Origin: Streptomyces carpinensis
GTDB taxonomy: Bacteria; Actinomycetota; Actinomycetes; Streptomycetales; Streptomycetaceae
Direction of reading: 5' to 3'
Assembly (NCBI RefSeq): GCF_002154505.1
Contig: NZ_MUBM01000049.1
Span: 1 to 58,142, forward strand
Length of the DNA: 58,142 bases
The notes beneath the pieces are model-generated. The model worked only from the letters and a program-made list of their open reading frames with translations. It was not told the origin of the DNA and made no database searches. Both the position numbers and the translations under genes were made by a program. This document shows, one piece after another, positions 41,536 to 49,993 of this stretch. Numbering within the stretch: the first letter of the stretch is position 1; every line of letters begins with the position of its first letter.

Positions 41536-42507
41536 GTGCTGGAAGAAGTCGAGCGCTGGCTGAGGACACGCTCGTGGTCCGTGGCGGATCGCCCGCTCCA
41601 CACGCTCCTGGCCGCCAAGCGCGCCGGTGGCTGCTCCATCAGTGTGGTCCTGCCGGCGCTGAACGAGGAGGAGACGGTCGGCGACATCGTCTCCGCGATC
41701 CGCCGCGACCTGGTGGTGCGGGCGCCGCTCGTCGACGAGATCGTCGTCGTCGACTCCGGCTCCACCGACCGCACCGCCGAGCGGGCCGCCGCCGCGGGCG
41801 CCCGGGTCGTGCACCGCGACGAGATACTTCCCCGCATCCCGGCGGTCCCCGGCAAGGGCGAGGTGCTGTGGCGCTCCCTGCTGGTCACCCGTGGGGACGT
41901 CATCTGCTTCGTCGACGCCGACCTGAGGGAGTTCTCCTCCGACTTCGTCACCGGGATCGTGGGCCCGCTGCTCACCGACCCGGACGTGCACCTGGTCAAG
42001 GCGATGTACGACCGTCCGCTGACGGTGCCCGACGGCAGCGCCGCCGGCACGACGGCGGCCGGCCAGGGCGGCCGGGTCACCGAGCTGATGGCCCGCCCGC
42101 TGCTCAACATGCACTGGCCGCAGCTGGCCGGCTTCGTGCAACCGCTCGGCGGCGAGTACGCGGCCCGCCGCTCACTGCTCGAACAGCTTCCGTTCCCCGT
42201 CGGCTACGGCGTCGAGCTGGGCATGCTGGTCGACGCGCTGCACCTGGTGGGCCTCGACGCGCTCGCACAGGTCGACGTGGGCGTGCGCAAGCACCGGCAC
42301 CAGGACGGGCAGGCGCTCGGCCGGATGGCCGCCGCGATCTACCGCACCGCCCAGCTGCGCCTGGCCCGCGGCCATCTGATCCGTCCCGCCCTCACCCAGT
42401 TCGAGCGCGGCGAGGACGGCTTCGAGCCGCGCACGTACTCCGTGGACACCGAGGAGCGCCCGCCGATGAACGAGATCGCGGAGTACGCCTCCCGGAAGGT
42501 GGCGTGA
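41536..42507 (+). CDS. gpgS: Glucosyl-3-phosphoglycerate synthase
   Basis: A 323-residue GT81/GT2-type glycosyltransferase. Seen: ISVVLPALNEEETVGDIVSA (nucleotide-sugar site), IVVVDSGSTDRTAERA, GKGEVLWRSL, the metal-binding FVDADLREFS (DxD), GFVQPLGGEYAARRSLLEQL, FPVGYGVELGMLVDAL and VGVRKHRHQD. It transfers glucose from a nucleoside diphosphate to 3-phosphoglycerate, giving the precursor of glucosylglycerate, a compatible solute. The start is GTG 41536 with GAGGAG nine bases upstream. It lies upstream of otsA in the same direction, so both genes serve osmolyte synthesis. Confidence 0.92.
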   Translation: MLEEVERWLRTRSWSVADRPLHTLLAAKRAGGCSISVVLPALNEEETVGDIVSAIRRDLVVRAPLVDEIVVVDSGSTDRTAERAAAAGARVVHRDEILPRIPAVPGKGEVLWRSLLVTRGDVICFVDADLREFSSDFVTGIVGPLLTDPDVHLVKAMYDRPLTVPDGSAAGTTAAGQGGRVTELMARPLLNMHWPQLAGFVQPLGGEYAARRSLLEQLPFPVGYGVELGMLVDALHLVGLDALAQVDVGVRKHRHQDGQALGRMAAAIYRTAQLRLARGHLIRPALTQFERGEDGFEPRTYSVDTEERPPMNEIAEYASRKVA

Positions 42508-42552
42508 AACCCGCTCTCGTCCCGGTCGGCCGGCTACGAAGCGGAACCGTAC

Positions 42553-42577
42553 GTTTGAGTGTTTCGGGGTCGGGCTA
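42553..42577 (+). promoter_or_regulatory. Candidate stress-sigma (SigB-like) promoter of otsA
   Basis: GTTT (42553-42556), 15 bases, GGGCTA (42572-42577) resembles the GTTT-N14/16-GGGTAT promoters of Streptomyces SigB-type stress factors, 11 bp before the otsA ATG. The -10 fits only in part. Confidence 0.3.
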
Positions 42578-42588
42578 GGTTGAGGACC

Positions 42589-44028
42589 ATGGCTTCAACG
42601 CACGGTGCCGAAGTGCTGGTCGCGTCCAACCGCGGCCCGGTTTCGTACGAGGTGTGCGAGGACGGCTCGCTGCACGCCAGACGCGGAGGCGGAGGGCTGG
42701 TCTCCGGACTGTCCGCGATCGGGCCGGAGGCGGGCGCGGTGTGGGTGTGCGCCGCGCTGAGCGATGCCGACCGGGAGGCGGTACGCCGCTTCGAGGGGGG
42801 ACGCCGGCTCCCGTCGGAGGCGACGGGCGGACAGCAGGTGCGGATGCTGGACATCGACCCGGCGGTCTTCTCCGACGCCTACAACGGGATCGCCAACTCG
42901 GTGCTGTGGTTCGTCCACCACATGCTCTACCAGACCCCGCTGGAGCCCGCCTTCGACAAGGAGTTCCGTCGCCAGTGGGCGTCGTACGAGGCCTACAACC
43001 GGGCCTTCGCCGAGGCGCTGGCGGAGGAGGCCGCCGAGGGCGCGGCCGTGGTGGTGCAGGACTACCACCTGACGCTGGTCCCGGGGATGCTGCGCGACTT
43101 CCGGCCGGATGTGCGGATCGGGCACTTCTCGCACACGCCGTGGGCGCCGGTGGACTACTTCCGGATGCTCCCCGACGACATCGCCGAGCAGGTGCTGCGC
43201 GGCATGCTGGGCGCCGACCGGCTGGGCTTCCTGACCCAGCGGTGGGCGGACGCGTTCACCGGATGCTGCGAGGCGCTCGTGGGCGGCCTCGGGGACACCC
43301 GGATCGGGGTGCACGGACTGGGCGCGGACGCCGACTTCCTGCGGGAGCGCTCGCACCGGGCCGACGTCTTCGAGCGGATGGCGGCGCTGCGCGAGGAGAT
43401 CGGCGCGGCAGCGGACGGCGGACCACGCCGGACGATCGTCCGGGTGGACCGGACCGAGCTGTCCAAGAACATCGTGCGGGGACTGCTGGCGTACCGGCAG
43501 CTCCTGGAGGACCGCCCCGAGTGGCGCGGGCGGGTGGTGCACATCGCGTTCGCCTACCCCTCGCGGCAGGATCTCGCGGTGTACCGGGAGTACACGGCCG
43601 AGGTGCGGAGGCTGGCAGAGGAGATCAACGGGCGGTACGGGACGCCCGGATGGACGCCCGTCCTGCTGCACGTCGAGGACGACTTCGCCCGGTCGCTGGC
43701 GGCGTACCGGATCGCGGACGTGGCGCTGGTCAACCCCATCCGGGACGGCATGAACCTGGTCGCCAAGGAGGTGCCGGTCGTCTCCGACTCCGGGTGCGCG
43801 CTGGTGTTGTCGCGGGAGGCGGGGGCGTACGCGGAGCTGGGTGAGGACGCGGTGGCGGTGAATCCCTTCGACGTGGTGGGGACGGCGGCGGCGCTGCACG
43901 AGGCCTTGAGCATGCCGGGGGCCGAGCGGGCGGAACGGACGAAGCGGCTCGCCGCGGCGGCCACCGCGTTGCCGCCGGCTCAGTGGTTCTTGGACCAGTT
44001 GGGCGAGTTGGAGCGGCAGGGGGGCTGA
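42589..44028 (+). CDS. otsA: Trehalose-6-phosphate synthase (GT20)
   Basis: A 479-residue GT20 retaining glycosyltransferase that joins UDP- or GDP-glucose with glucose-6-phosphate. Seen: LVASNRGPVSYEVCEDG, RRGGGGLVSGLSAIG (phosphate loop), VLWFVHHMLYQTP, VVQDYHLTLVPGMLRDFRPD, RIGHFSHTPWAPVDYFRMLP, VRVDRTELSKNIVRGLLAY and NPIRDGMNLVAKEV. The length is as expected. The ATG at 42589 has GAGG 3 bases upstream. It is convergent with otsB; a strong bidirectional hairpin (44058-44084) lies between, so the two trehalose genes face each other rather than form an operon. Confidence 0.95.
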   Translation: MASTHGAEVLVASNRGPVSYEVCEDGSLHARRGGGGLVSGLSAIGPEAGAVWVCAALSDADREAVRRFEGGRRLPSEATGGQQVRMLDIDPAVFSDAYNGIANSVLWFVHHMLYQTPLEPAFDKEFRRQWASYEAYNRAFAEALAEEAAEGAAVVVQDYHLTLVPGMLRDFRPDVRIGHFSHTPWAPVDYFRMLPDDIAEQVLRGMLGADRLGFLTQRWADAFTGCCEALVGGLGDTRIGVHGLGADADFLRERSHRADVFERMAALREEIGAAADGGPRRTIVRVDRTELSKNIVRGLLAYRQLLEDRPEWRGRVVHIAFAYPSRQDLAVYREYTAEVRRLAEEINGRYGTPGWTPVLLHVEDDFARSLAAYRIADVALVNPIRDGMNLVAKEVPVVSDSGCALVLSREAGAYAELGEDAVAVNPFDVVGTAAALHEALSMPGAERAERTKRLAAAATALPPAQWFLDQLGELERQGG

Positions 44029-44057
44029 ATCCGCCCTGCGAGCAGGGGCCCCGGCCC

Positions 44058-44084
44058 GCCCGTGCCGCCCCGGGCGGCACGGGC
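44058..44084. terminator. Bidirectional terminator between otsA and otsB
   Basis: A perfect palindrome: GCCCGTGCCGCCC (44058-44070), one central base, GGGCGGCACGGGC (44072-44084). It lies between the convergent stops. Confidence 0.85.
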
Positions 44085-44094
44085 TGCCGCGGGG

Positions 44095-44967
44095 TCACAG
44101 GTGCTCTGCCAGCGTCCTCAGCAGCGCGACGACTCCCGCCGGGCCTTCCACCACGAGGTCCGCCCTCTCGGAGAGTTCCGTGACCTCTGTGCTGCCGCTG
44201 CAGACGAGGAGGCCCGGTACTCCGTCGGAGCGGAGCTTGTCGATCGCGGCGAAGGCGGGGAGGTCGCCGAGGTCGTCGCCGGCGTACAGGACCGAGGTGG
44301 CGCCCAGGCCGCGGACGTAGTCGGACAGTGCCACGCCCTTGTCCATGCCCGGCGGGCGCAGTTCCAGGACCATACGGCCCGGTTCGACGATCAGGCCGTG
44401 GCGGGCGGCCAGCTCGGTCAGGGGCTCGCGGAGGAGGTCGAAGGCGGCCTGGGGGTCGTCCGCGCGGCGGGTGTGGACCGCGACGGAGCGGCCCTTCTCC
44501 TCGATCCAGGTGCCGCGCCAGGCGCCGATCCGGTCGAGGAAACCCGGCAGCTCGGCGCGGACGGCGGCCACACCGGGATGCGGGGCCGGGGCGGTGACCT
44601 GGCCCGTGGCGGCCTCCCAGCGTTCGGCACCGTAGTGGCCGAGGACGACGAGGTGTCCCAGGCCGGGTACGCCCGCGAAGCCGCCGTAGCGGACCGCGAC
44701 GCCCGCCGGGCGGCCGGTGACCACCGCGACGGCGGCCACCTTCGGGGCGAGCGCGGCGAGCGCGGGCACCGCCTCCGGGTGCGCCCTGGCCTGGTCCGGG
44801 TCGGCCACGATCGGCGCGAGCGTGCCGTCGAAGTCGAGTGCGATCACCGCTTTCTCCGGACGCGCGAGCAGCGCCGCGAGTCCGTCCCGTCCGGCCGGCG
44901 TGGCGGGCGTCGGCAAGGAGGTGTCGGCGTTGGTCGGATGCGTCTCGTGACTGTCCTGGCTGCCCAT
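44095..44967 (-). CDS. otsB: Trehalose-6-phosphate phosphatase
   Basis: A 290-residue HAD phosphatase. Motif I is IALDFDGTLAPIVADPDQAR with both aspartates, motif II VVTGRPAGVAVRYG, GHYGAERWE (typical of OtsB), EEKGRSVAVHTR, and the C-terminal MDKGVALSDYVRGLGATSVL with motif IV YAGDDLGDLPAF. It removes the phosphate from trehalose-6-phosphate. An N-terminal tail of about 28 residues is disordered. It lies convergent to otsA. Confidence 0.95.
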   Translation of the reverse strand: MGSQDSHETHPTNADTSLPTPATPAGRDGLAALLARPEKAVIALDFDGTLAPIVADPDQARAHPEAVPALAALAPKVAAVAVVTGRPAGVAVRYGGFAGVPGLGHLVVLGHYGAERWEAATGQVTAPAPHPGVAAVRAELPGFLDRIGAWRGTWIEEKGRSVAVHTRRADDPQAAFDLLREPLTELAARHGLIVEPGRMVLELRPPGMDKGVALSDYVRGLGATSVLYAGDDLGDLPAFAAIDKLRSDGVPGLLVCSGSTEVTELSERADLVVEGPAGVVALLRTLAEHL

Positions 44968-45053
44968 ATGCCGAACCTATCCACCCCGGGCCGGAAGCAC
45001 TCCTCGTCACGCCCGGCGCCCGCGTTCCCCGGTGTGCGGACCGGCACGCTTCC

Positions 45054-45314
45054 TCAGCGCTCGGACCGGCGCGCGTCCCGCACCCGGCGCAACCGGTTCA
45101 CCGTCACCGGGTCGTGCGCCAGGGCCCGCGTGTCGTCGAGGAGGGCGTTGAGGAGCTGGTAGTAGCGAACGGGTGACAGGCCCAGCTCCTCGCGTATGGC
45201 GCGCTCCTTCGCGCCGGGGCCGGCGAAGCCGCGGCGCTCCAGGGCGAGGATGTCCCGCTCCCTGCGGCCGAGGTCCTGGCCCCGCCCCTGCCCCTGGTCG
45301 TCGTCCACGTCCAT
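45054..45314 (-). CDS. DUF3263 family protein
   Basis: An 86-residue protein of the actinobacterial DUF3263 family, a small helix-turn-helix-like domain: LGRRERDILALERRGFAGPG, AKERAIREELGLSPVRYYQL, LLDDTRALAHDPVTVNRLRR. The helix pair around LGLSPVRYYQLLNALL looks like DNA binding (sigma region 4-like). The function is unknown. The ATG at 45314 begins MDVDDDQG with an acidic tail first. It follows otsB's start region in the opposite orientation of otsA and is 128 bp from the sugar-binding gene. Confidence 0.88.
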   Translation of the reverse strand: MDVDDDQGQGRGQDLGRRERDILALERRGFAGPGAKERAIREELGLSPVRYYQLLNALLDDTRALAHDPVTVNRLRRVRDARRSER

Positions 45315-45441
45315 ACCGGCACCGTAACCCGCGCCACCGACAACGACGCCCGTCCCGGGCGCGCCCGGGGCCCGGGGCCTCTCGTTCGGGTCATGCCGGG
45401 CTCGCGGGGTCCCTGATCCGGCCTGATCCGAACGAAAGACC

Positions 45442-46713
45442 CTAGCCCGCGAGCTCCGCGCTCTCCGCCGTCGACGCCTTGTCCTGCAGCCGGTTCAGGA
45501 CGGCGGTGGGGTCGCCCCCGGGGCTCACCGTCTGCCCGATCTGCTTCTTGATGTCCGCGCTGATCTGGGCCCAGGAGGTCTTGCCGAACGGGTAGAGCTG
45601 GGCGAGCGGCAGCTCGTCCAGGAACGGGCGCAGGTTCTCGTCCTGCTGCGCGTCGGCCATCGCGTCGGAGGCGGAGGTGGTCACGGGCAGCAGGTCGTAC
45701 TCGCGGGAGAAGTCGAGGACGTTCTTCCGGCTGTAGACGAAGTCGAGGAAGTCGCCGATCCGGTCCTTGTGGCCGTGCTTCTTGAAGGCCATCATCCAGT
45801 CGGTGACGCCCATGGTGGACTTGGGCGTGCCGCTGCGGCCGGGCACCGGCACCATCCCGAACTTCACGCCCTTCTTCGCGGCCTGCTGCATCAGCGTGGG
45901 GTGGCCGTTGAGCATGCCGACGTCACCACTCGCGAAGGCCGCGAAGGCGTCGGCGCGGTTGAGCTTGCCGGGGGCGACCGGGCCGGTCAGGCCCTTGCCG
46001 ACCAGCTCGTCCTTGAGCCAGGTGAAGGTCTCGGTGTTCTGCGGGGAGTTGAGGGTGTAGGTGCCGATGTCGTCGGTGTATCCGGAGCCGCCGCCCAGCA
46101 GCCACTGCATGGTCTCCGCCTGCGCCTCCTCGGGGCCCAGCGGCAGCGCGTAGGGGTACTTCACGCCCTCGGCCTTCAGCGCCTCGGCGTCGGAGGCGAG
46201 CTGGTCCCAGGTCTTGGGCGGGGTGATGTGGGCCTCGTCGAAGAGGGTCTTGTTGTAGAAGAGCACCCGGGTGGAGGCGGCGAACGGGATGCCGTACTGC
46301 ACGTGCCGCAGCTGCCCGGCCTCGGAGAGCTGGCCGAGGAAGTCGGCCTGGACGGGTATGGAGAGCAGGTCGTCGGCCTTGTAGAGCAGCCCCCGGTCGG
46401 CGTAGTCGGCGTAGGCGCCGATCTGCGCCATGTCGGGCGGGTCGCCGGCGTCGACCATCTCCTTGACCTTGCGGTCGACGTCGGTCCAGGAGTACACGCT
46501 GACCTGGATCTTCACACTGGGGTGCCGGGACTCGTAGTCCCTGGCCAGCCGGTCCCAGTACTTCTGCGAGGTGTTGGCCGCCGAGTCGCCGTAGTCGGCG
46601 GCGACCAGCTTGAGGGTGACGTCGGAGGAGCCGGTGCTCCCGCAGCCGCCGAGGAAGGTTGTCATGCCCAGCGCGGACACCACCGCGATCATTCCTGTCC
46701 TGCGCCGCTGCAC
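45442..46713 (-). CDS. Extracellular sugar-binding lipoprotein of an ABC transporter
   Basis: A 423-residue family 1 solute-binding protein. It has an Arg-rich n-region and lipobox LGGC, then the mature domain: LKLVAADYGDSAANTSQKYW, HPSVKIQVSVYSWTDVDRKV (DxDRKV as in sugar binders), GDPPDMAQIGAYADYADRG, GIPFAASTRVLFYNKTLFDE and PKTWDQLASDAEALKAEGV. No permease or ATPase genes lie with it, so it must use components encoded elsewhere, perhaps with the shared ATPase MsiK (known in streptomycetes, inference). It is divergent from nagK with two DasR-like sites between, which suggests an amino-sugar or chitin-derived ligand. The start is GTG 46713. Confidence 0.93.
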   Translation of the reverse strand: MQRRRTGMIAVVSALGMTTFLGGCGSTGSSDVTLKLVAADYGDSAANTSQKYWDRLARDYESRHPSVKIQVSVYSWTDVDRKVKEMVDAGDPPDMAQIGAYADYADRGLLYKADDLLSIPVQADFLGQLSEAGQLRHVQYGIPFAASTRVLFYNKTLFDEAHITPPKTWDQLASDAEALKAEGVKYPYALPLGPEEAQAETMQWLLGGGSGYTDDIGTYTLNSPQNTETFTWLKDELVGKGLTGPVAPGKLNRADAFAAFASGDVGMLNGHPTLMQQAAKKGVKFGMVPVPGRSGTPKSTMGVTDWMMAFKKHGHKDRIGDFLDFVYSRKNVLDFSREYDLLPVTTSASDAMADAQQDENLRPFLDELPLAQLYPFGKTSWAQISADIKKQIGQTVSPGGDPTAVLNRLQDKASTAESAELAG

Positions 46714-46758
46714 CGCTGTTTTCCGCCCCTACCGTCTCGTGTTCACCATGTGGACAGC

Positions 46759-46774
46759 ATAGGTCTACACCACG
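46759..46774. promoter_or_regulatory. dre-like (DasR) site 1
   Basis: ATAGGTCTACACCACG agrees with the dre consensus ACTGGTCTAGACCACT at 12 of 16 positions. It lies between the sugar-binding gene and nagK. Confidence 0.75.
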
Positions 46775-46776
46775 TG

Positions 46777-46792
46777 AGTGGACTAGACCTCT
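46777..46792. promoter_or_regulatory. dre-like (DasR) site 2
   Basis: AGTGGACTAGACCTCT agrees with the degenerate dre consensus A(C/G)TGGTCTAGACCA(C/G)T at 14 of 16 positions. Only two bases separate it from site 1, 28 bp before the nagK GTG. DasR is the GntR-type repressor of GlcNAc metabolism in streptomycetes, released by glucosamine-6-phosphate. Confidence 0.82.
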
Positions 46793-46819
46793 TGCGGGTC
46801 GACGGGCCACACTGTTCCT

Positions 46820-47755
46820 GTGAGACACGTCATCGCTCTCGATGTGGGCGGCACCGGGATGAAGGCCGCGCTGGTCGGCGTGGACGGCGACCTCCTCCAC
46901 CAGGCGCGCCGTCCGACAGGCCGCGAACGCGGGCCCGACGCCGTCGTCGAGGGCATCCTCGACTTCGCCGCCGAGCTGCGCGCGTACGGCGCCGGGCGGT
47001 TCGGCGAGCCCGCGTCCGCCGCCGGCGTGGCCGTGCCCGGCATCGTCGACGAGGGTCGCGGCATCGCCGCCTACTCCGCCAATCTCGGCTGGCACGACGT
47101 ACCGCTGCGCGACCTGCTGGCCGAGCGGCTCGGCAGCCCGGTCGCGCTCGGCCACGACGTGCGCACCGGCGGGCTGGCCGAGGGCCGGATCGGCGCGGGC
47201 AAGGGCGCCGACCGGTTCTTCTTCGTGCCGCTGGGTACCGGGATCGCGGGCGCCATCGGCATCGACGGCCGGGTGGAGGCGGGCGCGCACGGCTTCGCCG
47301 GCGAGATCGGCCACATCGTCGTACGGCCCGGCGGCACCCCGTGCCCGTGCGGGCAGCGCGGCTGCCTGGAACGGTTCGCGTCCGCCTCCGCGGTCAGCCA
47401 GGCCTGGGCCCGGGCGTGCGGGGACCCGGACGCGGACGCGGCGGACTGCGCCAAGGCCGTTCGGTCCGGGGACACCCGCGCCCAGGCGGTCTGGCAGGAG
47501 GCGGTGGACGCGCTCGCCGACGGGCTGGTCACCGCCGTCACCCTGCTGGACCCGCGCACGCTGATCATCGGCGGCGGGCTCGCCGAGGCGGGGGAAACCC
47601 TGTTCGCACCGCTGCGGGAGGCCGTCCGGCGGCGGATCACCTTCCAGAAACTGCCGTCGATCGTCCCCGCGGCCCTCGGGGACACCGCCGGATGCCTGGG
47701 CGCTGGGCTCCTCGCCTGGGATCTCCTCAACGCTTCTACGACTTCCCGGAGGTAG
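46820..47755 (+). CDS. nagK: N-acetylglucosamine kinase (ROK family)
   Basis: A 311-residue ROK sugar kinase: ATP loop LDVGGTGMKAALVG, VAVPGIVDEGRGIAAYSANL, the catalytic GHDVRTGGLAEGRIG (His-Asp in place of the usual Asn-Asp), GTGIAGAIGI, and the zinc signature GEIGHIVVRPGG with CPCGQRGCLERFAS. The gene order with nagA and the DasR sites marks it as the GlcNAc kinase of the nagKA operon, rather than glucokinase. The start is GTG 46820. Its end contains the GGAGG of nagA, 7 bp apart, so translation is coupled. Confidence 0.93.
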   Translation: MRHVIALDVGGTGMKAALVGVDGDLLHQARRPTGRERGPDAVVEGILDFAAELRAYGAGRFGEPASAAGVAVPGIVDEGRGIAAYSANLGWHDVPLRDLLAERLGSPVALGHDVRTGGLAEGRIGAGKGADRFFFVPLGTGIAGAIGIDGRVEAGAHGFAGEIGHIVVRPGGTPCPCGQRGCLERFASASAVSQAWARACGDPDADAADCAKAVRSGDTRAQAVWQEAVDALADGLVTAVTLLDPRTLIIGGGLAEAGETLFAPLREAVRRRITFQKLPSIVPAALGDTAGCLGAGLLAWDLLNASTTSRR

Positions 47756-47762
47756 CCAGCTG

Positions 47763-48905
47763 ATGGCCCCTAGCAAGGTTCTCACCGGAGCCCGGGTGGT
47801 ACTGCCCACCGGGATCGCGGACGGCGGCCGCGTGATCGTCGACGGCGCACGGATCGCCGGCAGGGCCCCTGCGGACGCCGAGACCATCGACGTCACCGGG
47901 CACTGGGTGGTCCCCGGCTTCGTCGACATCCACAACCACGGCGGCGGCGGGGCCTCCTTCTCGGGCTCGCCCGAGGACGCGCTGACCGCCGTGCACGCCC
48001 ACCGGCGGCACGGCACCACCACCCTCGTGGCCTCGACCGTCACCGACGACATGGGCGTCCTCGCCAAGCAGGCGGGACTGCTCTCGGAGCTGGCCGAGCA
48101 GGGCGAGATCGCGGGCATTCACTTCGAGGGGCCGTTCATCTCGCCGTGCCGCAAGGGCGCGCACTCCGAGGCGCTGCTGCGCCACCCGGACCCGGCGGAG
48201 GTCCGCAAGCTGATCGACGCGGCCCGCGGGCACGCGAAGATGGTCACGCTCGCCACCGAACTGCCCGGCGGCATCGACTCCGTGCGGCTGCTCGCCGAGC
48301 ACGGGGTGATCGCGGCGATCGGGCACACCGACGCCACGTACGAACAGACGGTGGAGGCGATCGACGCCGGAGCGACCGTCGCCACCCACCTGTTCAACGC
48401 CATGCCGACGCTCGGTCACCGCGCCCCCGGCCCGGTCGCGGCGCTGCTGGAGGACGAGCGGGTCACGGTCGAGCTGATCAACGACGGTGTGCACCTGCAC
48501 CAGGCCGCCCTGGAACTGGCGTTCCACCACGCGGGCGCGGCCCGGGTCGCCTTCATCACCGACGCCATGGACGCCGCCGGGAGCGGCGACGGCCGCTACA
48601 TGCTCGGCCCGCTGGAGGTGGAGGTCGACGGCGGTGTGGCACGGCTGGTAGAGGGCGGCTCGATCGCCGGTTCGACGCTCACCCTGGACCGGGCCTTCCA
48701 GCGGGCAGTGACCGTCGACCGGCTGCCGGTCACGGACGTCGTGGCCGCACTGTCCGCCAACCCGGCCCGGCTGCTCGGCCTGGACGACCGGGTGGGCTCC
48801 CTGGAACCCGGCAAGGACGCCGATCTGGTGCTGCTGGACGAGGAGTTCGCGCTCAAGGGCGTGATGCGGCGCGGCGAATGGGTGGTCGATCCCCAACTGG
48901 GCTGA
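47763..48905 (+). CDS. nagA: N-acetylglucosamine-6-phosphate deacetylase
   Basis: A 380-residue amidohydrolase that gives glucosamine-6-phosphate, the DasR effector, plus acetate. Seen: VVPGFVDIHNHGGGGASFSG (metal histidines), HFEGPFISPCRKGAH with the metal-binding glutamate, IAAIGHTDATYEQT, THLFNAMPTLGHRAPGP, LINDGVHLHQAALEL, FITDAMDAAGSGDGRY with the catalytic aspartate, and the C-terminal NPARLLGLDDRVGSLEPGKD. GGAGG lies about 10 bases before the ATG. It completes the route from MurNAc-6-P (MurQ) and GlcNAc (NagK). Confidence 0.96.
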   Translation: MAPSKVLTGARVVLPTGIADGGRVIVDGARIAGRAPADAETIDVTGHWVVPGFVDIHNHGGGGASFSGSPEDALTAVHAHRRHGTTTLVASTVTDDMGVLAKQAGLLSELAEQGEIAGIHFEGPFISPCRKGAHSEALLRHPDPAEVRKLIDAARGHAKMVTLATELPGGIDSVRLLAEHGVIAAIGHTDATYEQTVEAIDAGATVATHLFNAMPTLGHRAPGPVAALLEDERVTVELINDGVHLHQAALELAFHHAGAARVAFITDAMDAAGSGDGRYMLGPLEVEVDGGVARLVEGGSIAGSTLTLDRAFQRAVTVDRLPVTDVVAALSANPARLLGLDDRVGSLEPGKDADLVLLDEEFALKGVMRRGEWVVDPQLG

Positions 48906-49059
48906 TCCGTCCGTCCGCCCGGCCCGCCGTCCGGCCGGCCGTCGGCCGGATGGCCGGTCCGAGGGCTGGGCGGTGCGCCGTCCGTTTGGCATGATCGAAG
49001 CCCCGGAGAACGTCCGGGACTTCGTGACAGGCGCACTTACTCGGGGGAGGTCTGCCCAC

Positions 49060-49989
49060 GTGATCCTCACGGTCACGCTGAACACCGCTCTCGACATCAC
49101 CTATCGGGTCCCGTTCCTCAGGCCCCACGCCTCCCACCGCGTGACCGAGGTGACCGAGCGGCCCGGCGGCAAGGGCGTCAACGTGGCCCGCGTCCTGGCC
49201 GCCCTCGGCCACGAGGTGACCGTCACCGGCTTCGCGGGCGGCGCCACCGGGCGCGAGGTCCACGACCGGCTCGCGGCGACGCCCGGTGTGGTGGACGCGC
49301 TGGTCCCGGTGACCGGCTCGACCCGGCGCACGGTCGCGGTCGTGGACGAGCGCTCAGGCGACACCACCCAGCTCAACGAGCCGGGCCCGGTCATCACCAC
49401 GGCCGAGTGGTCCGCCTTCCAAGACGTCTACGAGGACCTGCTCGGCTCGGTGTCGGCGGTGGCGCTGTGCGGCAGCCTGCCGCCCGGGCTGCCGGTGGGC
49501 GCCTACGCCGGCCTGGTGCGCACCGCGCGCGCCGCGAAGGTGCCCGTACTGCTGGACACCAGCGGCGAGGCGCTGCGGCGCGGGGTGGCGGCCCGTCCCG
49601 ACATCATCAAGCCGAACGCCGACGAGCTGGCCGAGCTCACCGGCTCCCACGAGCCGCTGCGCGCCACCCAGGACGCGCGCCGGCGCGGTGCCCGGACGGT
49701 GGTGGCCTCTCTGGGCGTCGACGGCCTCGTGGCCCACACCTCGGAGGGCCTGTGGCGGGCCGTGCCGCCCGCCCGCGTCCAGGGCAACCCGACCGGCGCC
49801 GGCGACTCGGCGGTGGCGGGCCTGCTCTCCGGGCTGGTGGAACACCTGCCGTGGCCGGACCGCCTGGCCCGCGCGGTCGCCCTGTCCACGGCGACGGTCC
49901 TGTCCCCGACGGCCGGCGAGTTCGACCGCACGGCCTATGCCGAGCTGCTGGAGCGGGTCGCGGTGACCGGCGAGGCCAGCGCGGCCTGA
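49060..49989 (+). CDS. PfkB-type 1-phosphofructokinase-like hexose kinase
   Basis: A 309-residue ribokinase-fold kinase of the 1-phosphofructokinase/LacC branch: ILTVTLNTALDITYRVPFL, RPGGKGVNVARVLAALGHEV (signature 1), TRRTVAVVDERSGDTTQLNE, CGSLPPGLPVGAYAGLV, DIIKPNADELAELTG, and NPTGAGDSAVAGLLSGL (signature 2 with the catalytic aspartate). The true substrate (fructose-1-P, tagatose-6-P or an amino-sugar phosphate) is open. The start is GTG 49060 with GGAGG nine bases upstream. It lies 154 bp after nagA in the same direction and may share its regulation. The gap holds only GC-rich short palindromes. Confidence 0.9.
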   Translation: MILTVTLNTALDITYRVPFLRPHASHRVTEVTERPGGKGVNVARVLAALGHEVTVTGFAGGATGREVHDRLAATPGVVDALVPVTGSTRRTVAVVDERSGDTTQLNEPGPVITTAEWSAFQDVYEDLLGSVSAVALCGSLPPGLPVGAYAGLVRTARAAKVPVLLDTSGEALRRGVAARPDIIKPNADELAELTGSHEPLRATQDARRRGARTVVASLGVDGLVAHTSEGLWRAVPPARVQGNPTGAGDSAVAGLLSGLVEHLPWPDRLARAVALSTATVLSPTAGEFDRTAYAELLERVAVTGEASAA

Positions 49990-49993
49990 GGGC

